64,000 nt of DNA from contig NC_065923.1 of NCBI RefSeq assembly GCF_024586455.1, forward strand, positions 54,777,237 through 54,841,236. Reading direction: 5' to 3'. This DNA is from Bactrocera neohumeralis (taxonomy: Eukaryota; Arthropoda; Insecta; Diptera; Tephritidae). The notes under the pieces were generated by a model that made no database searches, was not told the origin of the DNA, and saw nothing but the letters and a program-made list of their open reading frames with translations. Made by a program: the position numbers and the translations under genes. Shown here one piece after another: positions 1 to 11,332 of this stretch (positions within the stretch are counted from its first letter, which is position 1; every line of letters starts with the position of its first letter).

Positions 1-35
1 AACACATAACCGAAGTAAACGTTTTTTCTTGTTTG
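1..35 (+). repeat. 3' end of dispersed repeat R2
   Basis: The window opens with the tail of a repeat seen more completely at 46081-46603. Both end in a 'ccgaagt(t)aa.gttttttcttgttt' block, which also starts the reverse-strand copy at 43581. The rest of this copy lies outside the window. No coding content. Confidence 0.6.
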
Positions 36-890
36 ATCATAAGGTGGTGCACACAAAAAAAATTATTAGTGCAAAGTTTTATCCCGTTATATTAATTGGT
101 TCTTGATTTGTGTACAGAAAACTGAACGAATGAAGTGGAATTTAAACGTTTGCTATTTGGGAAGTAGGCGTGGTCATTGCGCGATTTCGCGCATTTTCAT
201 AACGTGACATAGAAATATGAAAAAAAAATATAATTTACCAAATATTGTCGAAATTGGTCAGTCGGGTTTCGAGATATGCGATTTCACCAAAAAGTGCGCG
301 GTGCCACGCCCATCGACCAATTTTCACACCGGCTCTCATAAAGCTCTCTCATACTATTTTGGTGGTAAAATTTAATGTCTTTGGCGTATTTAGTTATTGA
401 TTTATCGCTTTTTTAATAGTTTTTGACAGTACCGTCATATGGGGAGTGAACGGAGTTTTCATCCGATTTCGTCCATTTTCACAATATTGGTAAGAGTTCT
501 TATAATATTTGAGCTGCGCGAATTTGGTTGTTGGAGCTTAAGCGGTTTAGGCAGACTTATATACATTAAACTTATTAGAGAGCGGGGCCACGCCCACTTT
601 TTCAAATTTTTTTCCCAAATATGCCCCTGGCTACTGCGATCCTTTGTGCCAAATATGAGTTTCATATCTTAATTTAGTGCTAAGTTATGGCATTTTATAT
701 GTTTTGGGTTAATGGCGATTTGTGGGCGTGGCAGTTTTCCGATTACGTCCATCTACGAAATCGAACTTTTTTTGCACCAAGGAACCTGCATATCAAGTTT
801 CATCAAGATATCTCAATGTTTACTCAAGTTACCGCTTGCACGGACGGAATAACTGTTTCGGACAAATTTTCTTCACCGACTTTGAAAACA
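36..890 (+). repeat. Internal part of dispersed repeat R1
   Basis: Non-coding repeat sequence that matches other places in the window by eye. The block around 240-575 (a 'ccacgcccatcg' box, then 'tatttagttat', then 'gcggtttaggcagactta') matches 29340-29660. The block 660-850 ('gggcgtggca', 'accaaggaacctgcatatcaag', 'cgcttgcacggacgg') matches 26530-26690 and 38520-38680. Short reading frames here are not convincing. Both R1 terminal motifs are missing from this copy. Confidence 0.6.
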
Positions 891-1024
891 AAGTTTAGAG
901 AAGAACGCGTTTAAATTTGCCGATCAACTTCAAATTTTCGGGGAACATTATCAAAAAAAATATTATCATCAATATTCACAAAAAAATTGATTTTCTGAAG
1001 TTCACATGTGGATACAGCTCTGTA
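890..1024. repeat. Possible decayed end of a TTAA-type MITE
   Basis: The stretch contains 'gaagaacgcgtttaaa', then a run ending 'cacatgtggatacagctctg'. The order (an acgcgtttaaa core, a purine-rich run, then a degraded 'acagccccttaa'-like end) resembles the right halves of the MITEs at 5155-5833 and 56469-57165. No left end or intact TTAA site is visible, so this is a weak call. Confidence 0.3.
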
Positions 1025-4000
1025 AAAGCTCCTCCTAAAGTCTGTCGTTAGCAACTCTGCTTTGCAACATTGCAGAATTCCCAGCAACCGTCGGCCAAAG
1101 TACGTATGAATAAGTATACATACACACTTGTATATTGAATACTACAGCTCTGTGTGCGACTTAAATTTTACCTATAGGACCAGCCTGTGTACGTCTACAT
1201 GAACATCCTCAGCATAAAAGCGTTTATTCATTTCTATTGTTTGAACACATTGTTTTTCCTCAGCCTTGTGCACAATTGCCTATTGTCGTTTTAATCAACT
1301 GTGTCAATTGACTTTTGTTTTTCTCTACCGTATTCATTCGTTAGTGTTTATCTAACTGACCAGACTACAACACTAATCAACTCATCAACCAACAAATCCA
1401 ACGGTTGTAGAAAATATTAATCGCAAAAACTATGTGTATGTACATACCTCAAATTTATTAGCTATTTCATGGTATACATACATACTCCCATAACACGTAA
1501 CACTTTAGTGTAATAGTTTTGTTCACTCTCGGTTTTAAAAATAGGTCTTAAATTCATATTCGAAACGGCCGTTTAATTAATAAGTGAGAGAAAAGATGAC
1601 ATTGATCTGAGAGATTGAGAGGTGTTAAGTTGTTACATTATGGTACTCACATAATAAATCGTATATGCTCTTTATCACCAACTTAAAAAAATCGTGGGAT
1701 CCATCACAATTTGTATTAAATTTGGACTGTAATGTATGTACATTCTCACTTAGTTTTCTACATTAAAAATAGAAGATATCCTCGCAGCTTTTGACGGTTT
1801 GTAAAAATATCTTGTAAAAGCTGATTTCAATGTTCCTTATAAGAACTGAAAATTTAAGCGATTGTTGTCAGTTTTTGTTCAGAATTAACTTATACTATGC
1901 GACATACACTATATGCATTAAGAGGAATGATAGCGGATATGTTGGTAAACGATGACAATGCAAAAAGGACAGAGTCCAACCGGTTTTCATGCGATAGGGC
2001 TAAGAATCTTGTCATACGCAAGTAATGAAAAAGGTGAGGTGAAAACATTCAAAAACCATTATCCAAACTTTGCAAGACTGAACGTGAAATATAGTATCTC
2101 GGGAGTCTTACTTTCGGCAACCCAGAAGACAGAGCCGAAACTGGCAATATCCTCAATGAATTTGTGAGTTTTTGGTACCAAAACGAAGCGACTTTCGTTC
2201 AATATTTAATGCGTCTGAGTTATTCTTTAGTTACCGCAGTTTTAGCCTTCGTGTATTAATAGATTCAATAAATTGACTGAATTAAATTTTTTTTTGTTTT
2301 TCGAAGATCTTAAATTATAAGTATTTTATTTTTTGAACGGAGAGACGTAAATTCTTTACCCAAGAGATAAGCGATTAAGATCATTTATGAAAGTTGAGCG
2401 AGATTAATTTTAACGAAGTCTAAATAACAGAAAACAGTTAATTGCAATGTATGTATATAGCCACTTTACCTACTTAAGAGTATATATCAATATAATTTAT
2501 CAATTTCATCATTGCAAGATTTACTTATGTATGTACTTATGTATATAAATATTTAATAGTACTTTCTTTATTGCCTTTTAAGAGCTTGCCATTAACAATT
2601 CATGCTTTCAAATAAGAAGGTAATAAATTTATAGAAAAGTGAATGAAAAGCACAAATTCCCCATTATGAGCCAACGAGCACAATAAAATGTCCTTATCAT
2701 TTGCGGCGAAAAGCGAGATATATGGACATACCTACTGTTTACCAACCAAGCGCGTTCGCTTACAATGACTATTTAAATGGTCCAGCGTTGGAAAGACATT
2801 CCAGCTAATGCGAAAATTTATTGTTTGAAAAACAAGTTAATAATTCATGATTTAGTACCAGCACAGCAAGCAGAAGTGAATATAGGGAACGCTGGCGAGT
2901 TTAATGGTAATTCAGGAAGGACAATGCGAACTCGGGCACTGCAATGTTAAAGAGATCAACTTACACACATCCATATAGTATACACATGAATACGAAAGCT
3001 CTTCGTAGATACCTATGTATATACCATTATCTGCATGTGTTGGGGTTAGAGCGGAAAAGCGGTTGATATCATATGCATGGTGTGATAAAAATAGTTCGTG
3101 GTTCAACATTTTTTTAATTCGTCCCAATACCTCTAACTATATGGGTCAGAAAAGTCTAAGCAAATTACATTCAGTTTAAGCATTATATCTTTAGATTCGT
3201 ACTATAACCATATGGAATTATCCATGGATAGACAGATATAAATATGTATGAATGGAATACAGTCGTGGTAAACATTTAAAATTTGTGCTAATTAGTCATT
3301 TCGGATCTATATCTCTTTAATAACGCATTTTAACAATGCAAAATTCCATCGCCCTCATATAAAATAAGAATTCCGAACCAGATATCTGTTATTATAGTTA
3401 TTATGAGTGGTATCATCTATGCAATATGGCTAACAACTAAAATCTGGTGGCCTTCCTTCATAATTTTTATTAGAATTTATCGAATACTGCATTTACATAA
3501 ACATATGTAAATACATAGCTTACGGAAGCATTAATTGAAAATAATTTTTTCAAATTTGATATTTTTCTGGTGAGTGTTAAGATACAAAATATTTTTTAAC
3601 CATAACAGTAATATCTGAAAAATAGTGTTACTAACAACCAACAGTATTTTTTACAGTGTTTCGGTCAACCTGTTGCTTTTCGAACCTGCTTCCTCCTTTT
3701 TGTCATTATTTGACAATTACCATTGTGATACGAAAATAAAACCGAAAGTTGTAATGTCCACAAAACTGGCTAACGTGCGGTATGCAATAATAGGGGAAAG
3801 AAGCCATCGAACACTTCCCGAGAAGCCACAGCTGCGAGCGGTATGAAACAATCCCCGAAACCACCAGTTCACTGGTTAAATGTTGCTTCTGCTTATACTC
3901 GTACAAATAGGAGAGGTGAGTGAGGAGAGAAAAACAAAACTAAAAATAACCGTGCACATAAATTTGAATGCAGTGGTGTGATTTACGCGTAGCAACGTTG

Positions 4001-4770
4001 GACGGCAGTGTGAGGTGGCAAGTGTTGCCAACGCTCAGTGGAGCAGGCTTTCTCTACGCCATTGGCCAAATAATTTTAAAAGTGTGCATGCGCGTTTCGC
4101 GCTCCAGCCGACGGTGTGAGCAGGTGGCGTCAAAACGCTTTTTTATGGAGTGGATTCCCATAGACTGCAAAGTAAAATAACGTACAAACATTCACAGAAC
4201 TCCACTAACCACAGACAAGCCCGACAAACACCCGCGCAGCTGCATTACAAAACACTCACTTACTTGTATGTGTATGCTTATGCAAGGGGAGTGTTGTAAG
4301 GGTGTTGGTTGCCATTTTCAATTGTGTGCTTATTTCCTTTTATTTTATTGCGCTCCTTCGTTTGCTCCGTGGGGGGGTTTATTTTCATTTTTGTTTCCTT
4401 TATTTACATACATACAGATATATTTGGGCGGTTGGTGCATGGGGATGAAAGGTAAGCAACTCTCCGGTCACCTTGGAGACTTCTATAGCACATGCGCTGT
4501 TTTAATTTCGTTTTTGGCGCCAAAAGGATATTTAACCGTCATACTAGTTTGAAGCAATTCTTTTTGTTGCATATTGCTCTGAATAAATGTTTTACTGAAG
4601 AAGTGTTGTGTGCACATATAGAGTCTACCAAAAGTTCGGCGTTTTTGACCCATAGATGCTGTAAAGTGAACCGGAATTTGAAAATAATTATTTATGTTAT
4701 AAACATTTATAAGGACTCTTGACCAGATCTAACCATTCTTGGCATAAGTTGTCAACTCGATTTCGATTTC
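1025..4770. other. Intergenic, no gene recognised
   Basis: Only short unsupported reading frames occur on either strand. 3650-4450 is richer in G+C than its surroundings and shows none of the repeat families found elsewhere in the window, so it may be single-copy sequence with a regulatory role; nothing in the sequence proves this. The rest is AT-rich with scattered ACATA/TATGT microsatellite-like tracts. Confidence 0.5.
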
Positions 4771-4779
4771 GACTTTTTG

Positions 4780-5080
4780 GTCGTAAGTTTAAATACCTCG
4801 AGGACAATATTTGTGCAAAGTTTTTTCTAATTTTTATTGTTAATCTTTATTGATGTTTAATTTTGCACTGGCTAAATTGGTCGAGTAGCTCTTGAGATTA
4901 GGATTTCATCTAAAAGTGAGCAGTGCCACGCCCATTTTCCAATTTTTACACCAGATCTTGCCAGCCTGTTGTGTAATTTATTGCTTGTGGCTCTTTATTC
5001 AGTGAGTTATCGCACTTTTAGTAATTTTATATGTAGACCAATTCAGTACTGTGATTCATGTCTCTAAATTTGGCATTTTG
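4780..5080 (+). repeat. Fragment of dispersed repeat R1
   Basis: Matches the central R1 module seen at 60-440. It has 'tttgtgcaaagttttt', then 'ctaaattggtcgagtagctc', then 'agtgccacgcccattttcc', then 'gttatcgcacttttag', in the same order and with similar spacing. No coding capacity. Both terminal motifs of R1 are absent. Confidence 0.6.
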
Positions 5081-5154
5081 AATTAGTGAAAATTTTTGTA
5101 ACTTGAGACGATTTTGCATTTCAGTACGTGCAGTCACAAAACTCTTTCAATTAA

Positions 5155-5833
5155 GGGGATATTCTTTTCTAGAAGCATGAATTTCAGGTAATTTTTAAAG
5201 TGTCGTAAAAAAAGGCAATTAATATTTTTACCATCCATTTCTTTACTAGTTATTTGTTAATTTTAGAAGAGTACAGAAAAAAATGAAAAACTAAAAAAAG
5301 TAAAAAATTTCAAAAATTATGAGCTGACGAAGTGGGGGATCTCTAAAAATTTCCACGTGACCATACCCATGATTTCAACCCTCCAAGTTATCTGAAACCA
5401 AACAAAAAAAATGATTATTAATCTAGAATAATGTCGCAATGGCCGGAACTACGGAAAAGTGGGAAAAAAAATTTTTCACAAAATGGCGACTGCCTGAAAA
5501 AAAAAGTTTTTTGGATCACTTTTTCTGACTATTTCGAATTTTTTAAAAATAATAAAAATAAAAATTTGGGGATGGTGCTCCAACCATAGACAAGCCTATA
5601 AAGAAGACTCTATAAAAATTTCAAGTAAATCGGTCCAGTAGAACCTGAGAAATCGTGGGTATCATTCCGAAAAAGTCAGTTTTGAGAAAAACGCGTTTAA
5701 AGTTTAGTAGGCTGTATCTCCGAAAATTAGTCGAATTTTGAAAAATCCTTTCAAGGTCATATTTTTGAAAGTCTAAACTTTCAAGATATGCAAAAAAATC
5801 GATTTTTTCAAAATCCTAGACAAGAATACCCCC
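5155..5833. mobile_element. TTAA-flanked non-autonomous DNA transposon (MITE A)
   Basis: A 679-bp non-coding element bounded by TTAA at 5151-5154 and 5834-5837. The left end reads GGGGATATTCTTTTCTAG and the right end, reversed, reads GGGGGTATTCTTGTCTAG, so the termini are imperfect inverted repeats. TTAA duplication is the known signature of the piggyBac superfamily. No transposase frame is present, so it must be mobilised in trans if at all. It shares an AAAACGCGTTTAAAGTTT core (around 5689-5706) with the MITEs at 31464, 33578 and 56469, though its termini differ from theirs. Confidence 0.75.
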
Positions 5834-5837
5834 TTAA

Positions 5838-6700
5838 AAACGAACAGATCTTATTAGCTGGTATAGAAGATATTTAGAGACGTATATAAATCGGAATGAA
5901 ATTAAACATGTTAAATGATAAATATGTTGACTTTCAGTCAGAATAGTTATGAAATTTATTGAATTTTTTTTTAACTTTTGCGTGTTTGAGTTGCTTACAA
6001 AATATAAAAACCTACAATCGATTAATATCTTCGATGATCTCTATAAGTGAAGTGTCAATATTCAAAATGGAAAAAAATAATTATGATCAGTTTTGTGACC
6101 TGCTTTCTATCAGTCGACACATTTTAGACTAAAGTAATTGTTCACAAATTGAGACTTCACTTTAAAAAGTCTCAAATAGTAACTAGAGATTGATATTGAT
6201 ATCTGAAAATTCTAGTCTAACTCAACCCCTTAAGTTTCACTTAAATATCCATTCATTTGTGTTATAGCTTCTTTTAAAAATGAATTCTACGAAACATTGC
6301 AGTGTATTGAATCAGATAGTAGAACAGTAGAATACTAATGCATCAGTACTTGCCTGGACATATAAACATTTTTATTTATATAACATCATCAAATAGTATA
6401 TATGCACATACATATTTATCTGTGGCTTATTGAAGATTGTTTACAAAAAGATAGTAATTTCTAAATGGAATAACACATTACTACGTATATATCACGACAA
6501 AGAAACTGGACTATTGACATTATTTAAATATTTACACTCGACGAATGTGATAAAGACATAAAACATTGTTAAATCTAAATAAAAGGAGGACATGCAGAGG
6601 TAAAAGGACAAATTGTGGCAGCCTTCAACTATGCCAGAACGCGTTCATCACCATCAAAATAACCATATATAACAACAACACTTAGGCCAATGATAAAAAT
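5838..6700. other. Intergenic, nothing recognised
   Basis: AT-rich sequence with no supported reading frame, repeat family or regulatory element that I can identify. Confidence 0.5.
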
Positions 6701-7697
6701 ATGAAATGCATTTCCAATTGTACGTGGGTGTGTGTGCGAGTTTTGATTATTCTATGCGAACGATCGCAAACAAATCGAAGCTGGTTCACGATTTCCTGTA
6801 GATTTTACACATCGAACACTTGCACGGACGCAATGTCGCCAACTCTACACAGCACATTCGCCACCAAGCGCACCCTGAGCCGCCCACATAAGCACTCAAC
6901 ACACACCACTACAGATGTTCAACGGAGATTTGCGCTCCTTTTACCAACAATTGTGTGTTTTGTTTTTGTTGTGTTGTGTTTTGAGGTTGTTGGGTGGTTG
7001 TGGTTGAGCGTTCTTCTGCTGTGCATTATTCCACTAACGTTGTTTGTTTGATAACGTTCTATTCGTCTGTTGTTTTTTTCGTGCAGTCGGCCTCGCGCAT
7101 TTCTCACTTTTTGCCAGTTTGTTGCTCATTTCGTGCCTTTTACTGGCGGGCTACGCATTATTGGAGCGCATGGTCGCGAATTTAAAATATTGTTAATAAA
7201 ACGATTGAGTGTTGCGTTCTGTGATTGAATACCTTTCGGAAAATCGTATTCGTAATACGTACATGTGCGCGTGTGTGCGAGTGCTTGTGTACATGGAAAG
7301 GTGTGTGCAACAATGCCCGCCATTTGTATTATCTAAAAACACTTGTCAATTGACGTGCAACGTGATCGGATGCATTGCGATAGCCGTCCAAAACGTTTTA
7401 CGCAAAACTCTTCCGATTTGTATTCTTTCGAAACGCTAATGTGACAATTTACAAGAAGGCTTTCAATTCGAGTAGTCGGAGATTTACGCACATACAAATG
7501 CAATTGTGTACAAATATCAATACCAATAACAACAATAAAGTGCAATTTTTGTTTTTTAATATATTAAAAAGACTATTTTTTAAGCAGTGAATTTTAAAAT
7601 TGTATTGATAAATATATTAAAAAGTATAAAGTGCAATATTAAAGCATATTTTCGACAATTAATTCCTTTTCCTTCAAAGGACTTCAAGTTGAATAAG
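6701..7697 (+). other. Possible promoter and 5' UTR exon of the Sox gene
   Basis: This kilobase is richer in G+C and less repetitive than its surroundings. Its 3' part has the texture of a fly 5' leader ('aacaataaagtgcaa'). It ends in a good splice donor, AATAAG|GTGAGAAG, with GT at 7698-7699. Splicing to the acceptor at 12818 would add a non-coding first exon to the Sox gene and create a 5.1-kb first intron containing the mariner element. No clear TATA box is seen, and initiator matches such as TCATTT near 7126 are too common to count. Open frames here (for example 6701-7051) show no recognisable domain. The exon assignment is inference. Confidence 0.3.
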
Positions 7698-8780
7698 GTG
7701 AGAAGATTTAAAAAAATATTTTTATAAACAAGATCACGAAAGTTTTATAGCTTAAAAATGTTTTGCTGATCCCTACGATAATTAAGGACTATTTCTGGAG
7801 AGCGAAATTTATTTCTTCAAAAATTTGAACTTATGTGAGTTAAGTTACTTGGGAAACGAAATTCAAAAAACTTAAACTGGATTTCCGAGCGTTGAAATAA
7901 AAAAAACTCATAACGAAAAGGACATGCAATCGACAAATCTTAAAATTCTCATTATATTATAAATGATATTAATTATGATAATTTTTAATCTGAATCTCTT
8001 TTACAAATGCTAACCTTATTGATTTGTGTTTGATTATCATCATATTAATTCTGTTAGTTTATGACAGATATAGCGAAAGCTGAAACGTGATGTTTAATAT
8101 AAATAAATTGCTTAAAAAAATACATATATAAAGTGCTCAAAAACAACGAAATAAAGATATTTTTAAAAGTATTTGCTTTGCATTAAACATAATTATTGCA
8201 ATATGTTTGATTCAATTATTTGACACATAATAAGCCTGTACATCTTTCAAACAACTAAAATAAGCATGTGTGACTATATATTCCCCTGAGCTCAATTCCC
8301 TAATGTTAACTGTTTTAAATTGTTATAAAGTATGAATTTGCAAGGTCCGGCGCTGACTCGCGTGTTGCATATACATATGAATGTGGTAGAATAAATTTAG
8401 AATACCCGCTATTAATATATTCAAGGCCAAGTTGATGACGGCAATGTCCTAATCTATCGGGAAGTAGGTAATACCCGTATTTCCTTGTGTCCTGTTTTTT
8501 TTTTTTCTTTTACGCATAATACTTTCTTTAATTAGTTATATTTCTTGTGTTAAATAAAATGATATTCGAACTAAATCCTTTGCGGTAAAAAGAAACTGCA
8601 ACGAAGAAGAAACATAACAGAACAATACAGTATATTGGCAGAGTAAACGCACAATTCAGCGCTGAATCTCGCATCCGCTCTGCAGTACCTAAAATCGACC
8701 AGTTCTGATCGAAATCAGCTTTGCGCTCGGCTCGGCTTTGAGCGTCCACTTTGTAGGCACCCTAAGACTCTAAAAAAAAG
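7698..8780. other. AT-rich stretch, nothing recognised
   Basis: No supported gene. If the donor at 7698 is used, this is the 5' part of the first Sox intron. The short minus-strand frame at 8528-8749 has no recognisable domain and no support. Confidence 0.45.
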
Positions 8781-8784
8781 AACT

Positions 8785-9480
8785 AAGGAAGCGTTTAGTT
8801 CGGGTGTAATCAAATATTTTATTCCTTTGCATCGTGAATGGATTAAATTCATCGGAGTTGGCAAAACATTATTTTAAAAAATGTTGCGAAAGAGTTCAAC
8901 ACTCATTGTTCGAGGAAATCCTGATTGGATTGCAATCAAACGTATATCTTATAAACATATATTACAGTACATAGTTTCGCTTAACTTTATTACAATATTT
9001 TAATTTTCGTCAGCGAATATTATATTAAAATCATACTTAAATGAGATATGTATATCGGATATAAACTCAACCGAAGAGACTAATTTTAATATATTGATTT
9101 GATGTGAAAAACGTCAACCAGATGGTCGGCATTGATTGTGTTAAGAATGTGAGATTTATATCAAGGCATTTCGCATTCATCACAATGCAATGTGGTTTGA
9201 AGCCAGATGGAAAGTCGTAAATTGCTATATTGGGTATATTGGGGACAATGAAAGGTGTGTGCTTATTTCACTAACCTTTGTTATTGCTTTATTATACTCG
9301 AAAATATCCTTTCAAGCAATTTTATAAATATATAACTCACTCACTGATCGACATATTCGGCATGAGGACTGTTAGCATAACGAGTAATTAATACGTGTTC
9401 TTGTATATGGGACTTGAGCAATTCACAGACCAATTTCACATATTTTAAATTATAGTATTTCCAGAACGTGTTCCCAACTC
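8785..9480 (+). repeat. Diverged copy of dispersed repeat R1 (5' end and interior)
   Basis: Starts with a worn R1 terminus ('aaggaagcgtttagttcggg', then 'tattttattcc'). It continues with 'cattgttcgaggaaatcctg' and 'attgcaatcaaacg', which match 41000-41045, and with 'actcactgatcgacatattcgg', which matches 28770-28800. No coding content. Confidence 0.6.
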
Positions 9481-9519
9481 TCCAAAATTTATATCCTAAA
9501 AACTCCACTAAATTCGCCT

Positions 9520-9690
9520 GAATATTTTTATTAAAATAAATAATAAATTATTATTATACTTGTATAAGTCATATATTCAATTATAATAATATTTTTTAAT
9601 GTAAATAATCAAACATTAATGAAATAATAATAAATTTAACATTAAAAATAAAAAATATAAATCATTAATAACAGGTTTTGATGTTCCATA
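9520..9690. repeat. Very AT-rich low-complexity block
   Basis: Almost uninterrupted A/T with repeated 'aataataaat' and 'attaataa' runs. No coding or terminal-repeat structure is visible. Confidence 0.6.
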
Positions 9691-10779
9691 TTTATTTTGT
9701 TTAATACTTCAAGTATACATACAAGTATAACAAATTTTAAGATGGTTGAGAGGCTGTACGCGATTCACCATTCTGTCATCTCAATTGAAAGCCAATTACG
9801 TAACTTATTTTTCAACAATTGAAATATATACAGTGACATATGACAGTAAGAGTTCGAGGCATTTTCGAAGCGCTGCGTCTAAATCATTATAAACTCATTT
9901 CTTAGGAAAAATCTGCTGAGTTGGAAAGATTTGACCATTGCTTACCACTAATTGATGCCGCGCAGACTCCGCGTTATTTTTAGATTGTTGATATGACTTG
10001 ATATTGGTTTGATATCAGGTTTTACCTGAGAGGTAGCACTTTTGGATGTAAATCAGCAATTAGTTTTAATATGGAGAAGTTGTCTGAAAGCTGTTTTTTT
10101 TAATATCCTCTGATAAACAACAAAGAAAATTCTGATATTTTCCTTTAGCCGCCGATAAAGTTCTAAGCGAGTTTATTTGCCATATCGTGGAAAGTACTTT
10201 GAAGTTGTGTACTTCAGATGATTCTTGGAATTAAACTCAATCAGTACCGAATCTACAAATTTCTCTAAATATTAAGTCGATATAATAAATGTTTGTATCA
10301 CAAAAATAGATTTTCAAATAGTTTAGTAATTTAATGTTATCACTTGTTGGAAAATAATAGAAGTATGTCAATTTGCTTCGGTAATCTGTAACTATTTGTA
10401 GAATTTTTAGTTCAAAAAATCAATATTCAAAGTAAAGAAATCCCCTGAAAATACACCTAGAAATTTAAAAACCCTAAAAAATTCCATCTCTTTTAAATTC
10501 TAAATTTAAGTGAAAACCCTCCAAATTGGTAATACTGCTTCCAGTATTATACGTTCTGTTAATTTTGCTAAAATATCTTAGATATTAACTGTTTTTGTTG
10601 TTGCAACGATTAGACAGACCCTGCTGAAAGGCAAGCAATAAATTAACTGTCATTGAAATCCGTTAATGGTAGGCCAAGGAAATGAGCTATTTTCGACAGG
10701 TTCGAACCATTGGGAGAGGAGTGTTAAGTGAGTTTGTGAAACCAAGGCATGCTTAGTGCTTAGTGTCATACGGAAACTC

Positions 10780-11330
10780 ATGGATGCAAGATATAGATCT
10801 TGTAAGGTCTATTATAGATAAATAAGAATTTAACCTGTTACAATATCCAGAACTAAATTGCGCACTTACTAAGGGATATTGATCGATCCGTATATATCGA
10901 TAAGGTCAACAAGAGGTTTTATAATTTTATATTAGGTATATGGAAGATATAGGTAATATTAAGGCGTTTTTATCTATTTTTGGCATTACCATATATTATT
11001 AACAGAAACAGACACTCATAAAAGTATACTACATATTCATAAAAGTATTTCACATATCGTCAACAATAAATAAGGAGTTAAGTCAACAAGATGTTTGAAA
11101 AAACTGATATTAGTTATATGGGGTCTATGTAAAGCTTTCACTCGATTTTATCGATATTTTCCTGTTATTGGGAAAATGCGCTCTCAAAATTTCATTAAGA
11201 TAATCTACATTTTGGCCGATATATACTGTATAAAGTCATACGGAAGTTCGAATATGAAAGTATTGTCCCGATTAAACCCATTTTTGATATACAATACTGT
11301 ATATAAAGGATTCTAGCCGAATTTTAATAA
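10780..11330 (+). repeat. Diverged interior of dispersed repeat R1
   Basis: Shares ordered blocks with the long R1 copy at 28628-29690: 'ttttatctatttttggcatt' here against 'ttttatctatttttgccaat' there, and a later 'tttggccgatatatactgta / catacggaagttcgaatatg' module equivalent to 29030-29070. The mariner element lies immediately downstream, inserted at a TA in AT-rich sequence. Confidence 0.5.
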
Positions 11331-11332
11331 TA

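Noticed and set aside
6701..7051. 116-residue frame as a small protein gene
   Set aside because: No known domain, Cys- and Thr-rich composition from GT-rich DNA, and it overlaps frames on both strands; better read as leader or non-coding sequence.
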